From contig NC_088316.1 of assembly GCF_910592395.1 (NCBI RefSeq), forward strand, positions 17,424,001-17,488,000: DNA of 64,000 nucleotides, given 5' to 3'. Below are positions 42,111 to 51,532 of the stretch, piece after piece; positions within the stretch are counted from its first letter, which is position 1, and each line of letters starts with the position of its first letter. The stretch comes from Lineus longissimus. Its lineage: Eukaryota; Nemertea; Pilidiophora; Heteronemertea; Lineidae. Below the pieces are notes generated by a model. It was not told the DNA's origin, searched no databases, and saw only the letters and a list, made by a program, of their open reading frames with translations. The translations under genes and the position numbers were made by a program.

Positions 42111-43167
42111 GTCGGGATGTGCTGTGTTTGACAAATCACGGATTTACTGAATATAATGAAACTTAAGGTAGGATTGATATGTTGTGTATAATGATTGCTG
42201 TGTTGGTATAATTTCATAATGAAAAAAACTTTAAAATTGTCTTTAAGAATGAATTGTTTGAGTTTTAATATGGATTTGTCCTGCAAGTAATTCAAGTATT
42301 TGCACTAATTTCAAGTTAGGCTCCTAATTCCTAAATTCAGCACCACTTTATATCCATGTATATTCGTGTAGTCTAATTCTTTTATAAACCTCAAAGTCTT
42401 CTTCTTCTTGCTTGTAACCTCAGTGATAATATCTGCAAATCACAAAAACCTGTAGGCCTTTAAGGAAAATACTTCAAAATTATTGGGAAAAGAACTGTAT
42501 GCCCTTGCTGATGAAATCAAAAAATGGTACAATAATTCATATTGATTAATATATTTATGGATTTTAAAGTTCAGAACGATTTAATGTAAATATTTTACCA
42601 ATGAAATAAAAAAAACTGCAATAATGTGCGATGAAATTAACTGAAAGAGTAATAAACATTTCATAAGCCAAAAGTTAAAAGCTACTCAAAATTGAGTGGA
42701 CTGTATGGTGTGGTTTTTTCTTCAGGAAAAAGTTGAGAATTACCAGCGGAATATATTTATACCAAGATTTACTTGGTGTTTTCAATGAAGAAGATAAAAA
42801 ACTTCAGAATATATATGTCAAAAATATCCTCATATTCCATGCCTGGGATGTGTCTCCTATTGTTGTCATACACTATTCTTTCCCATAAAAACAATTGAAT
42901 CGAAACTGGCTGATGCAATAACTTTGTGAAGAGCAAATATTGCAAATATCGGAATAAAACAGCAGCTAATTTTAGACGCTCAGGCCTAGGAGGCTTTGCT
43001 ATGAGCCCTTGAGATAGGTGTTTGCTACTTGGCAAATAATGATGAAATACTTATTGTTCTCGTAATGATATATTCCGACATTGCTGTGGATACATCATTT
43101 GTTATTTATGTGAGAATTTGTGGGCAAAAAATGAATTTGCATTGTAACGAATAATTGTTTTGTTGCG

Positions 43168-43181
43168 TTTTTTTTTTTTTT
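43168..43181. repeat. Poly-T tract
   Basis: About 14 consecutive T, followed by TATTTCTTAT and an A run. It could be a retroposed poly(A) tail on the minus strand, but no matching element body was identified. Confidence 0.7.
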
Positions 43182-45622
43182 ATTTCTTATAAAAAAAACT
43201 TCCATCCACACTCTGAATCCGTCAGAAAATAATTTTTCCCCAAAAATAGCAAATTCATGTGATTGTCAGTGGTACATTTTAACTGATTCTAAAAGTCACA
43301 TGAACTTGAAGATCTGTTCCAGAGTAGGCCTATTGTAGTGCCTTTAAGAAAGCACATGTAGTGTACCCTTGGCTAACGGTTATGTAGTCGCCGTGTCATG
43401 GGTAGCCTATGGTGTATCAGTTGTGAAGAACAACTCCTTTTTTGCAAACCAACTTTGTTTTGTTTTTCAACACTTTGTGTATTACATGTGCACAGACATA
43501 TCAGAAAACCTGTCAATACATTTCATGGTAATGAGGCTGTTTGAGCACACTTCAAATATGATTGTTTTTCGTTAAAGTGGCACACTTCAGCTGTCAAAGA
43601 TCACTTGCTGTTGCCAGGCAAATAAGCCAAATGAGAGAGGCCCATTGATCAGTTAATTGACCATGAATAACCACAAAACACCCTTTCTTTTCAAAGTAAG
43701 GAAATTACTTCAGTGATTATAGCTTGATTATAAGCAGCTACAATCCCATAGGTCACAGACACTGAAAAAACACTACCAGCAAAAGTGCGATGTTTTGATA
43801 GAATGTTGTCTTTTCTTTCTCTTAGAACAACATGGGGGTGTTGTCAAGGGTTTCAGGTCACCCCTAACTCCCTGAGGACACCATCCCTTTCTATTGCCAA
43901 AAACCATGAAAATTATCCTCTAAGTTGACCAATTCGAGTTTCTATGCACCTTTGAAGGAAATTCGGTTTCTTAGAGGTGTAAATCTGAACATAATGTTAT
44001 TTTTTCATTGGAATGATCTGTTTCCTTTTGATGTTGTTTGCTTGCTTGAGATGGACGATTAAATCAAAATGTTATTTTTACTTTGATGTGCCGATCACAA
44101 TGAATAATGCATGCGGACCGTGATCCCAATCCCGAGTCCTTCCTTACCCTAGAGCAGTACCGTGCTGTTTCTAGGTAAATTGATGAAATATTTGTCACCA
44201 TACCAGGGTATGATCTTAACGTTGTGCAGAATTATTCATCCATGTCCATAAATAGTTTTCTTGAAGCTATTGGGGTACTGTCTGTAAAATCCATTTTCTT
44301 TACACATAGTTGTTCATATCGAATTCCTATTTTCCTAGCTTCTTCGGATGCAGTGGTAAAAGTGATTAATGTGTCACTTTTGTTTGACCCAGGGTCTTAA
44401 AGAAGTATGTAATCCAACCCCATGTATATTGCATCAAAAGGTATGTAAATGTACTCAGTCAGAATGCGCTAGTTTTCACAGCCAACACTAGGGGATAAGA
44501 AAACTAACTGTTTGACTGTCCTATCAATATTTCTTACATTTGTCTTGAGTCATGATTATTATTTTCTCAGATAACTTTAGATTTTCATTTCCTTTTCCCA
44601 ATCCAAATTCGCAAATGAGTCATATCTTGTAAAAAGGAATTGTTCCAAATGCTGCTAAAAAATGGCTGAACAGAATGGGGTGCTTTTTGTGAGCAGAGTT
44701 GCGTCGGTTCTGGTTGCAGAAAGAGTTTGAACAAAAGTCATTAACCCATTCAGATATTTTGCTAGAGTTTCTGATATATTTGTTCCAAAAAGTAATCTAT
44801 TCCAGTTCTTATCTGGGCGGTTAAGTAATCGATGATATGAGTCGTTCATATATTTGTCATAAAAATGTCATGAAAGTGATTATCTAAATTGTGAAGACAG
44901 GCCATATCTCGTCTTGCGAAAAAGATCTAAAATAATGCTGCTGAATGCAGAAAAATCTTCCACTCTTCCATCCATACGACATTTGACATTTCAGAGAATT
45001 GATGGGCTCAGTTTCTGAGGCAAATGGTTGCTTCCATTGCATCCTGAGATTGAGGTTTTTTGTCCAACATACGTCATATACAAAGCCATAAGTAAAACTA
45101 GTAAAATCCACTGCATGATGTGGCTGTTCTGATTACTTGACACACCGCTACATGTGTTGTATAATACAATAAAACAGATTTTATTTGTCAGCTTTTTTTT
45201 GGTTTGATAGTCTGTACTTATATTATGTTGTTACATCCAGGGAAACATCGACGGTAAGAAAAAATGTGCATAAGAAATCAAAAATGAGTGGTGAAAATAG
45301 CAAAATATTGCCATTAGGTCCCTGGAAACTAATCAGGAAATCCTTTTAAAGCAGTATCTTACGTTTACGGGAGAGAATCACAATGCCTTGTGGGAAGATA
45401 TTGTCACTTCATCCTATCATAAGAAATACTATGAGGTTGTGTGATGGTAAGCTTGTGTACCCTTTAGTAATATGGCTTTCCATAATGCGCTTTTATGTCT
45501 CTATTCACATTGTTCACTCCATACTTGTTTTGAAAAGTTCTTGTTACTCGAATCATACAGGATTGTAATAAGAAATGGATGATGCCATTGTTGTACTGGA
45601 TCTTACAAGGACTTCCTCATAT

Positions 45623-45656
45623 CAGATCAAACTATTAATGATTATGATTTGATCTG
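45623..45656. repeat. 9-bp inverted repeat just outside the DIRS-like element
   Basis: CAGATCAAA at 45623-45631 pairs with TTTGATCTG at 45648-45656, about 110 bp upstream of the element's left end. It lies in host DNA and may be unrelated. Confidence 0.6.
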
Positions 45657-45782
45657 TACCTCCCCCTCCATGATCTGACTTGCCTTGTCAATTTCATTTT
45701 GCGAATTGATGAATATGCAATCCCCTGAATTAAGGTCCAATACTATTACAACGGATTTGCTGTCACATTTTGTGTCATTCAA

Positions 45783-45954
45783 ACTTACCTATGGAACACT
45801 TTTGCATGTTACTCCATTTGGGCTCAAACACAAGAGTATCCCTTTAATTTTCTAAAGGGAGAACTGAGTTAACAGCTCGGCCGCCAGGCGGCGCCCTGAC
45901 CGATCCCGCGAGATCGTGCCGATCTCATGCCGCCATATTCAGTCTTTACTCTTG
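45783..45954 (+). repeat. Left inverted terminal repeat of the DIRS-like element
   Basis: This 172-bp segment is the reverse complement of 52110-52281 with no indels and one difference (C at 45940 against A at 52124). Beyond its outer edge the two ends remain partly similar. The repeat contains several short perfect hairpins: 45839-45846 with 45853-45860, a GCCGCC/GGCGGC pair near 45880, and 45910-45916 with 45920-45926. In DIRS elements the left repeat carries the promoter for the sense transcript; that role is inferred here. No clear TATA box was recognised. Confidence 0.95.
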
Positions 45955-46249
45955 TGCTTCTACGAAGCACATCGTTTTTTCAAAGCTGCCGTGAATTCGA
46001 TTTAAAACCAAATTCAACCAGCCAAGTCTAGACGATTTTTGGGTTCATTCACCTTCGGAGTAGACCGCCAAACTAATCTTGGCATTAGTATTGTCCAGTC
46101 TATTTAATTATAGACATTTTCTTAGCTAGCTTAGTCGACCCGGCTCCATTATTTTGATCTTGGTAGGGTAGAGTTAAGTAGGCTATTCTCCGCTCTATTG
46201 TAATGAACAAGACTCAGATCCATTGCAATAGTGTTTAATTCAAGTAGGC
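45955..46249 (+). promoter_or_regulatory. 5' leader of the DIRS-like element
   Basis: About 295 bp between the left repeat and the first ATG, probably the untranslated leader. A perfect hairpin (45954-45960 with 45964-45970, loop of three) sits immediately after the terminal repeat, and further short stems occur near 46070-46090. The gag frame is closed by a TAG at 46229-46231, so translation cannot start upstream of 46250 in that frame. No splice signal or initiator was identified with certainty. Confidence 0.4.
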
Positions 46250-48538
46250 ATGTTTTCCTTTCCATTAATTATTGCGTCCTTTCTGGCCTACTTGGGGTTC
46301 CCAGTGTTTTTATTGTCATTGGTACCATTTTTTATATGGCGTACCCCTCCGACGGCATCCTTTGTCTCACCACAAAGGAATGCGTCTGGTGGCGGGAAAC
46401 GGGCCGCGAAGACGCCTAAACCCTCTTCCGGTTCCGTTTCCGGGCATATAACCCGGAGGTCTAGCAAACCTCCCGCCACCACCCCTTCCGTCAGCCGAGT
46501 TCCGGTTCCGGCCGCGGCTGCGAAGGATGCGGGATCTGACATTATTAATGTCTGTGGTCCCAAGGGAGACTTACATCCAATAAGTCTCCAAGGGTTTAAT
46601 ATACCCCGGACCTCAGGGAACCTTCCGGTTCCCCTGTCGTCCGCTCCCCCGAGTACAAGCCCTTTGTACCCGCGGGAGCACCCTGCTTCCGGTCCGCCGA
46701 TTGCAGTTCCGGTTACTGACGCGGGTTCCCGTTTTTCAGTAACCGAAGACTCTACTGGGGGTTTTTCTCAGTCTTTACTGCGAAATAACCCCAGTCCTCA
46801 CGGACACAGTAGAGTAGGGCCGGACCTTATAACGCCACCTCCGAAACGCCATGCGTCTTCGGTAACAGCGTTTCCGCCCTCCGTACCTCCTTCTAAAAGG
46901 GCTTCCGGTAGCTCCATACCGGCGAAGGAGTTACGGGCATTTCCGGTTTCGGACTTCGTCCTACCGGAAATGCAGGCACCTTCCTACGTTGGCCAACCTC
47001 TTGGGTGGAACCAACCGGAAGTGCCACCCCCTCCTCGTAGCAGAGGCGTCGTTCCCATGGAACGAGCTACGCAGAGAGGACATCTGAACTCTAGTTCAGA
47101 ATATGGGCAACTTCCGCTTCCGGAAGACCCATTCGCCCGCACATACGGCTTCCAGGGTTCGCTTATGCGCTCACCCTCGCCTCAACCGCCCGTCGTTGAG
47201 AGAAGCCGCACGTCGGGTCCGGAACCCGAGTCGGGACAGCAACTGTCCCAGCTCATCCAGATGGTAGCAGGTCTTTCTGATAGACTCAGCCATCTGGAGC
47301 AGGGTTCCGGTTCCTCTGGTGCGCCTGGTCCCATCGGATACCCACCATCCGACTCCTCTATTTTAGAGGAATTTTCTGAGAACGAGAGTTCTCAGCCAGG
47401 CTACCGCTCCCCCAATCAGGAGGAGCTGTCACCAGAGGAGGCCAGTATCCTGTCGGATATGAGGACACTCAGATCCTTGATCAGAGCGTACCTCCCGCAG
47501 GATCTGTGCCCTACCCCGCCGGAACTGCCAGCCTTGTCAACACCGACCTTTTCACTCTGGGGACAGGAAGTGGATCCCAATCCACAGGTTTCTCAAGGCT
47601 CCACTCGGGCACTTGAATTCCTTCCTCCCTCCCCGTCGGTGTTAGCAGTCTCTGAACTTTTGGAGCGTACAATCAGAGACTCACAAGGCGCCCACCAACG
47701 TACTTCCATCCCTGTCCTTCCGGCAGTCGGACCGGAAGCTTGGTGTAAACCGGGGAAGTTGTTCACGGCACAACTTCCTCCCGTTAGGCAGTACCGCGCT
47801 GACTATTATCGAGTCAGCTCGGCCGGCTGTCCAGCTGCAGCATCGACTTCCATATTAAAGGACGATGTACAGCTGGACCAACTCGTGCCTAGGGTGACCT
47901 CCTCCTCGGCTTACCGAGACCTTAGAGCACAAGAGGGTCTGGCCAAAAACACGTTAGCGGTGCTCTCCTACGCAGAGCACACTAACCTGGCCCTAGCCAG
48001 ATCCCTAAAAGATAATGAGTCACTATCTGATGACACAAAATCGCTTGTGACATCCTTGTCACATTCGATTAGGCACGCTATTGCGCTGTCCGCCAAGACC
48101 GCAGCAAATAGCGTCCTACTCCGTAGAGACGCCGCACTGGGCTCTCTCAATGTCATCAGATCCCTCCAGCTGGAAGGGGCCTTAAGAACCGCTCCTATGG
48201 ACGGTTCTTTCCTGTTCGCAGATTCTGTGCAAGAGGCGGCTCAAGCACAGAAAGATTGGGACAAATTATATGCCCCCACTGCGACACAGAGGGCCAAGAC
48301 CTCTCTACCTAACGCTAGAAAGATAGAGAGGCCCCAGCAGGCATCGGGTTCAATCCCGTACGCCAGGCAGGTCCTGCCTAGGCCTACCCCGCCTAGTCAG
48401 CCTGCTCCTGCTGGATCCTTCCGACGGGAAGCGGAGGGTCGCCGGACTGGAAAGAGGAAAAATACTTCCTCTAACCAGGGTGGATCCGGTCCGACTAAGC
48501 ACTCCTTTCGCCCAAGGGGTGCTGGCCGGAAGAGGTGA
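46250..48538 (+). CDS. gag: DIRS gag-like structural protein, 762 aa
   Basis: First frame of the retrotransposon, assigned as gag by position and character rather than by a recognised fold. Residues 3-30 are strongly hydrophobic, which is odd for a gag and could be a signal-anchor or a leader artefact. Residues about 31-400 are rich in Pro, Ser and Gly and look disordered. About residues 540-680 are Ala/Leu-rich with charged residues and probably helical, resembling the conserved C-terminal part of DIRS gags. The last 45 residues are basic, with FRREAEGRR, GKRK and RGAGRKR, suited to nucleic-acid binding. There is no CCHC zinc knuckle. The start is the only upstream ATG; the next in-frame Met is residue 241. 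The frame ends in TGA at 48536-48538 and overlaps the RT frame by 212 nt. Confidence 0.8.
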   Translation: MFSFPLIIASFLAYLGFPVFLLSLVPFFIWRTPPTASFVSPQRNASGGGKRAAKTPKPSSGSVSGHITRRSSKPPATTPSVSRVPVPAAAAKDAGSDIINVCGPKGDLHPISLQGFNIPRTSGNLPVPLSSAPPSTSPLYPREHPASGPPIAVPVTDAGSRFSVTEDSTGGFSQSLLRNNPSPHGHSRVGPDLITPPPKRHASSVTAFPPSVPPSKRASGSSIPAKELRAFPVSDFVLPEMQAPSYVGQPLGWNQPEVPPPPRSRGVVPMERATQRGHLNSSSEYGQLPLPEDPFARTYGFQGSLMRSPSPQPPVVERSRTSGPEPESGQQLSQLIQMVAGLSDRLSHLEQGSGSSGAPGPIGYPPSDSSILEEFSENESSQPGYRSPNQEELSPEEASILSDMRTLRSLIRAYLPQDLCPTPPELPALSTPTFSLWGQEVDPNPQVSQGSTRALEFLPPSPSVLAVSELLERTIRDSQGAHQRTSIPVLPAVGPEAWCKPGKLFTAQLPPVRQYRADYYRVSSAGCPAAASTSILKDDVQLDQLVPRVTSSSAYRDLRAQEGLAKNTLAVLSYAEHTNLALARSLKDNESLSDDTKSLVTSLSHSIRHAIALSAKTAANSVLLRRDAALGSLNVIRSLQLEGALRTAPMDGSFLFADSVQEAAQAQKDWDKLYAPTATQRAKTSLPNARKIERPQQASGSIPYARQVLPRPTPPSQPAPAGSFRREAEGRRTGKRKNTSSNQGGSGPTKHSFRPRGAGRKR

Positions 48539-50642
48539 CTCCCCCCTCCTTTCTCCTCCCGGACGCAAAAAGGAGCCGACTCCGGTAGTCGGGGGCCGTC
48601 TGCAAAAATTTGCAGACATTTGGGACGATTGGTGCCCAAAGGGGTCCCCAGTCCCAAACATGTTGAGGTACGGAGTGAAACTAGATTTCAACCGTACCCC
48701 CCCGACTACCATATATCCAACCCCAGTTCAGCCACCGAAGGACCCAGTCAAGGCCTCTGCCCTCCAAGCAGAGGTCGCGACATTACTGGAGAAGCAAGCT
48801 ATCCAGGTCCTTCAAGATCCATGCTCCCCCGGCTTTTACAGCCACGTTTTCTTGGTTCCCAAGAAAGCAGGGACATGGAGGCTGATCATAGACCTTTCCA
48901 GGTTAAACACCTTCTTGAATGTTCCTCATTTCAAGATGGAAACCACCAGGTCTATAGCAACGGCGATACAGCCCAACGATTGGGCGGTATCGATGGATTT
49001 AATGGATGCGTACTTACATGTACCGATCCATCCAGACTATCAACACTTCCTTCGATTCCATTACGAAGGAAAGACGTATCAATTCAGGGCCCTGCCGTTC
49101 GGTCTGGCATCGGCACCCCTAATTTTTACGATGATAGTCACAGCCTTCGTCGCTCCCTTTCACGTGATGGGGTTCAAGCTCCATCACTACCTAGACGATT
49201 GGCTACTCCGTTGCAAATCGCGGGAACTACTACTGCAACAACTTCAGGTTCTAAAGCAAAAAGTAGTTTCCGCAGGTTGGATTATCAACGAAACAAAGTC
49301 AGAATTCATACCATCCCAAGACTTCGTTTACGTTGGAGTTCGGTTCCTTACGGCCATAGGGAAAATGCTGCCCCCCCTAGACAGGATAAAGAAAATTCTT
49401 CATCTCGTCGCAGAATTCAGAGGAAGGACTCAAGCTCCCGCAAGGCGATGCTTGAGCCTTTTGGGACTTCTGAATTCGGCAGCAGACCAAATCCCCCTTG
49501 GCCGTCTATATATGCGTCCCATCCAGATGTTTCTAATGTCTCTATGGAAACCCCACAGGGACCCATTAGACAAGTTGGTATTGATACCTCAATACCTACT
49601 CAAGAACGTCTGGAACTTCTGGGAGTCGGAGACTCGTCTCCAAAGCGGTGTAGATCTTGCTCCACCGCCCCCAGAAGTGTCCCTGTTCACAGATGCTTCC
49701 CTACTAGGGTGGGGAGCACATCTGAACAACGGGGACATGTCCATAAGAGGTCTATGGACAAGGGAGGAGACCATTCTTCCAATAAATATATTGGAAATGA
49801 AGGCTGTCCTTCTTGCCGTGAGGGCTCTTTCCCTTCGCCTGAAGAATCGGAGAGTAACCCTGTTCTCCGACAATTCTACAGTAGTAGCATATGTCAGGAG
49901 ACAGGGAGGCACAAAGTCCGGCATTCTTTGCCAGCTAACTTGGGAGCTTTACCATCTTTGTGCCGACCTTGGAGTATCGATATGTGCCAGACACATACCG
50001 GGCAATCGCAACATCCTTGCCGACGCCCTGTCCCGTCAGAACAAGCTAGTTCAGACAGAGTGGACACTCCATCAGGAGATTGTAGACGACCTTTGTCGCC
50101 TTTGGCAATCTCCGAAGGTAGATCTGTTCGCCACCAGGCTGAACAATCGCCTTCCCATCTATTACTCTCCACTTCCGGACGAAGAGGCCCTGGAAGTCGA
50201 CAGCCTTACAGCCTCTTGGGTCGGGCTGAACGCATATGCGTTTCCACCCCTCCCTCTCATCCAACCAGTCCTGAACAAGATCTTGACCAGCCATCCGGTG
50301 AGAATAACTCTCATCGCACCTTGCTGGCCAAATCAGGCCTGGTTCCCAGCCTTGCTGGAGCTCCTGATAGATCACCCCAGGAGTCTTCCTACTTGGAAGC
50401 ACCTCCTGTGGCACCCCCTGGGGAGATGCTACCACCAGAACCCTGGATTTTTCAAGTTTCACGCCTGGAACTTATCCAGTTGCATCTCCACCAGAGAGGC
50501 TTTTCGGACATCGCTGTCAAGCGCATGTCCGCACCTCAAAGGGGGTCTACCCTTGATGTGTATCAAGGAAAGTGGTCTACCTTCACTTCCTGGTGCAGGG
50601 AGAACGGAGTTAATCCGATCTCTCCCTCTATATACAGATTAG
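48327..50642 (+). CDS. pol: DIRS reverse transcriptase / RNase H / methyltransferase-like polyprotein
   Basis: Coordinates give the stop-free frame; the true start is unresolved. The first ATG is at 48660, but the DIRS-type VGGRLQKF segment begins near 48588, upstream of it, which favours frameshifting from gag. Reverse transcriptase: SPGFYSHVFLVPKKAGTWRL from 48825, MDLMDAY with catalytic Asp at 48996, the LPFGLASAP motif, and YLDD at 49188-49199. RNase H follows: FTDAS with Asp at 49692, Glu in NILEM at 49794, SDNS Asp at 49869, HIPG at 49992, ADALSR Asp at 50022. The C-terminal region (VDLFAT at about 50118, AFPPL near 50238-50252, then a Lys, and APCWPNQAWF) matches the Dam-like methyltransferase region of DIRS1 elements, with the usual (N/D)PP(Y/F) motif degenerate. 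The stop is TAG at 50640-50642. No integrase or protease is present. Confidence 0.93.
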   Translation, partial: RGPSRHRVQSRTPGRSCLGLPRLVSLLLLDPSDGKRRVAGLERGKILPLTRVDPVRLSTPFAQGVLAGRGDSPLLSPPGRKKEPTPVVGGRLQKFADIWDDWCPKGSPVPNMLRYGVKLDFNRTPPTTIYPTPVQPPKDPVKASALQAEVATLLEKQAIQVLQDPCSPGFYSHVFLVPKKAGTWRLIIDLSRLNTFLNVPHFKMETTRSIATAIQPNDWAVSMDLMDAYLHVPIHPDYQHFLRFHYEGKTYQFRALPFGLASAPLIFTMIVTAFVAPFHVMGFKLHHYLDDWLLRCKSRELLLQQLQVLKQKVVSAGWIINETKSEFIPSQDFVYVGVRFLTAIGKMLPPLDRIKKILHLVAEFRGRTQAPARRCLSLLGLLNSAADQIPLGRLYMRPIQMFLMSLWKPHRDPLDKLVLIPQYLLKNVWNFWESETRLQSGVDLAPPPPEVSLFTDASLLGWGAHLNNGDMSIRGLWTREETILPINILEMKAVLLAVRALSLRLKNRRVTLFSDNSTVVAYVRRQGGTKSGILCQLTWELYHLCADLGVSICARHIPGNRNILADALSRQNKLVQTEWTLHQEIVDDLCRLWQSPKVDLFATRLNNRLPIYYSPLPDEEALEVDSLTASWVGLNAYAFPPLPLIQPVLNKILTSHPVRITLIAPCWPNQAWFPALLELLIDHPRSLPTWKHLLWHPLGRCYHQNPGFFKFHAWNLSSCISTREAFRTSLSSACPHLKGGLPLMCIKESGLPSLPGAGRTELIRSLPLYTD
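48539..50425 (+). other. Stop-free extension of the recombinase frame beneath the RT gene
   Basis: After the gag TGA the recombinase frame has no stop for another 995 codons. The roughly 630 codons before the recombinase ATG overlap the RT/RNase H/methyltransferase frame. The first ATG is at 48821. The predicted peptide is rich in Ser, Pro and Arg, with no recognised domain and no hydrophobic segment, so it may simply be a shadow of RT codon choice. The third + frame is closed by many stops (for example TGA in the codons for RLI near 48885), so the openness is frame-specific. Whether any protein is made is unknown. Confidence 0.4.
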
Positions 50643-51532
50643 TTGATTTCCTTATTGAATTATTCACGGAAAGACAACTATCTGTCACGGCTATAAAAGG
50701 GTACAAGTCCGCCATCGCTTCTACCCTCCGTGTTTTAAGCACCTGGGATCTTCGTTGGGAGGACCAAATAACCCCTCTTTTCAGAGGAATGTTATTAGAG
50801 CGTCCTAGACCGGTTCACAACACCCCTAAATGGGACCTTTCTGTTGTCCTTAAGGTGCTCATGAGGCATCCTTTTGAACCCATGTCTATTTCATCCATGA
50901 AATATCTGACACTCAAAACGGTCTTTCTAGTAGCCTTGGCTACCGCCCAACGGAGATCAGAGCTCCATGCACTTTCTTTTAAGAAGCTGGCTTTTAGAGA
51001 GGGAGGGGAGGTTATCCTGGCTTTTATACCAGGATTTCTGGCGAAGAACCAGGGACCGGCCGCCTCTCGGCCCCCGGTTACTATTCCCTCTCTGTCAGGA
51101 ACGATCTCTTATGATCTTCCTGACAGAACTTTATGTCCCGTCAGGGCCCTAAAGTTCTACATAAATAGGACAAAACCTCCCGGTATCCGCCAGGGGAGAG
51201 AGCGTTTGTTTTTGTCCTATAAGGAGGGAAATAAACGAGAGATAGCGGCCGCCACTATTTCAAGGTGGATTGTGGAGACTATTCGTCTTTCCTACAACAC
51301 CTTGAAGACTTCCTCTGATCTTCGTGCGCTAGCTAACATCTCAGCGCACGAAGTTAGAGCACTAGCCACCTCCTGGGCTAACTACCGAGGAGTTGCTCTT
51401 CAAGAAGTCGTTTCCGCTGCATGTTGGAGTAATCACTCCACATTCTCTCGTTTCTACCTACGAGACGTTTCTTCCCTCGTAGATGGCATGCACACAATCG
51501 GCCCGATTGTGTCTGCGGGGCATGTTGTTTGA
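50426..51532 (+). CDS. YR: DIRS tyrosine recombinase
   Basis: About 368 residues from the ATG at 50426. The domain opens with an N-terminal core-binding part (a GFS motif, then STLDVYQGKW and FTSWCRENG, and FLIELF) and continues into a catalytic part. The tyrosine-recombinase residues are visible: Arg in AQRRSELHAL at 50951, a plausible beta-hairpin Lys in FLAKN at 51044, HEVR at 51347-51358 (His and Arg), Trp in ACWSNHS at 51425, and the nucleophile Tyr in SRFYLRDV at 51455. This enzyme replaces the DDE integrase and would insert the circular DNA into a short target. The frame overlaps the polyprotein frame by 217 nt and is the same frame as gag. Because that frame is open back to 48539 the start is an inference. 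The stop is TGA at 51530-51532. Confidence 0.92.
   Translation: MLPPEPWIFQVSRLELIQLHLHQRGFSDIAVKRMSAPQRGSTLDVYQGKWSTFTSWCRENGVNPISPSIYRLVDFLIELFTERQLSVTAIKGYKSAIASTLRVLSTWDLRWEDQITPLFRGMLLERPRPVHNTPKWDLSVVLKVLMRHPFEPMSISSMKYLTLKTVFLVALATAQRRSELHALSFKKLAFREGGEVILAFIPGFLAKNQGPAASRPPVTIPSLSGTISYDLPDRTLCPVRALKFYINRTKPPGIRQGRERLFLSYKEGNKREIAAATISRWIVETIRLSYNTLKTSSDLRALANISAHEVRALATSWANYRGVALQEVVSAACWSNHSTFSRFYLRDVSSLVDGMHTIGPIVSAGHVV

Larger units (their letters stand above)
33733..45765. other. Non-coding, no gene recognised
   Basis: AT-rich sequence with the TAATTA clusters, a (TGGG)n-like run near 34325, a CpG-dense patch at 41815-42110 and the poly-T tract. No exon was supported. Confidence 0.6.

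Noticed and set aside
41924-42295. Minus-strand 123-codon frame
   Set aside because: Its first half lies in AT-rich DNA and the translation shows no domain; only the CpG density of the other half was kept as an observation.
46231-46419. Small frame overlapping the gag start
   Set aside because: It begins with GTG, overlaps the gag N-terminus in another frame and has no recognised features.
46288-50462. Minus-strand frames across the element
   Set aside because: These are shadows of the + strand coding frames in GC-rich DNA, with no recognised domains.
48480-50642. RT polyprotein starting at 48480
   Set aside because: The codon there is GTG with no special support. The frame is open from 48327 and the first ATG is at 48660; the start is reported as unresolved.
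48620-51532. A 970-residue protein starting at 48620
   Set aside because: The codon at 48620 is TTG, and the first ATG in the frame is at 48821. Only the last third (from about 50426) carries recombinase motifs, so the recombinase was annotated separately and the upstream part kept as an unproven overlap.
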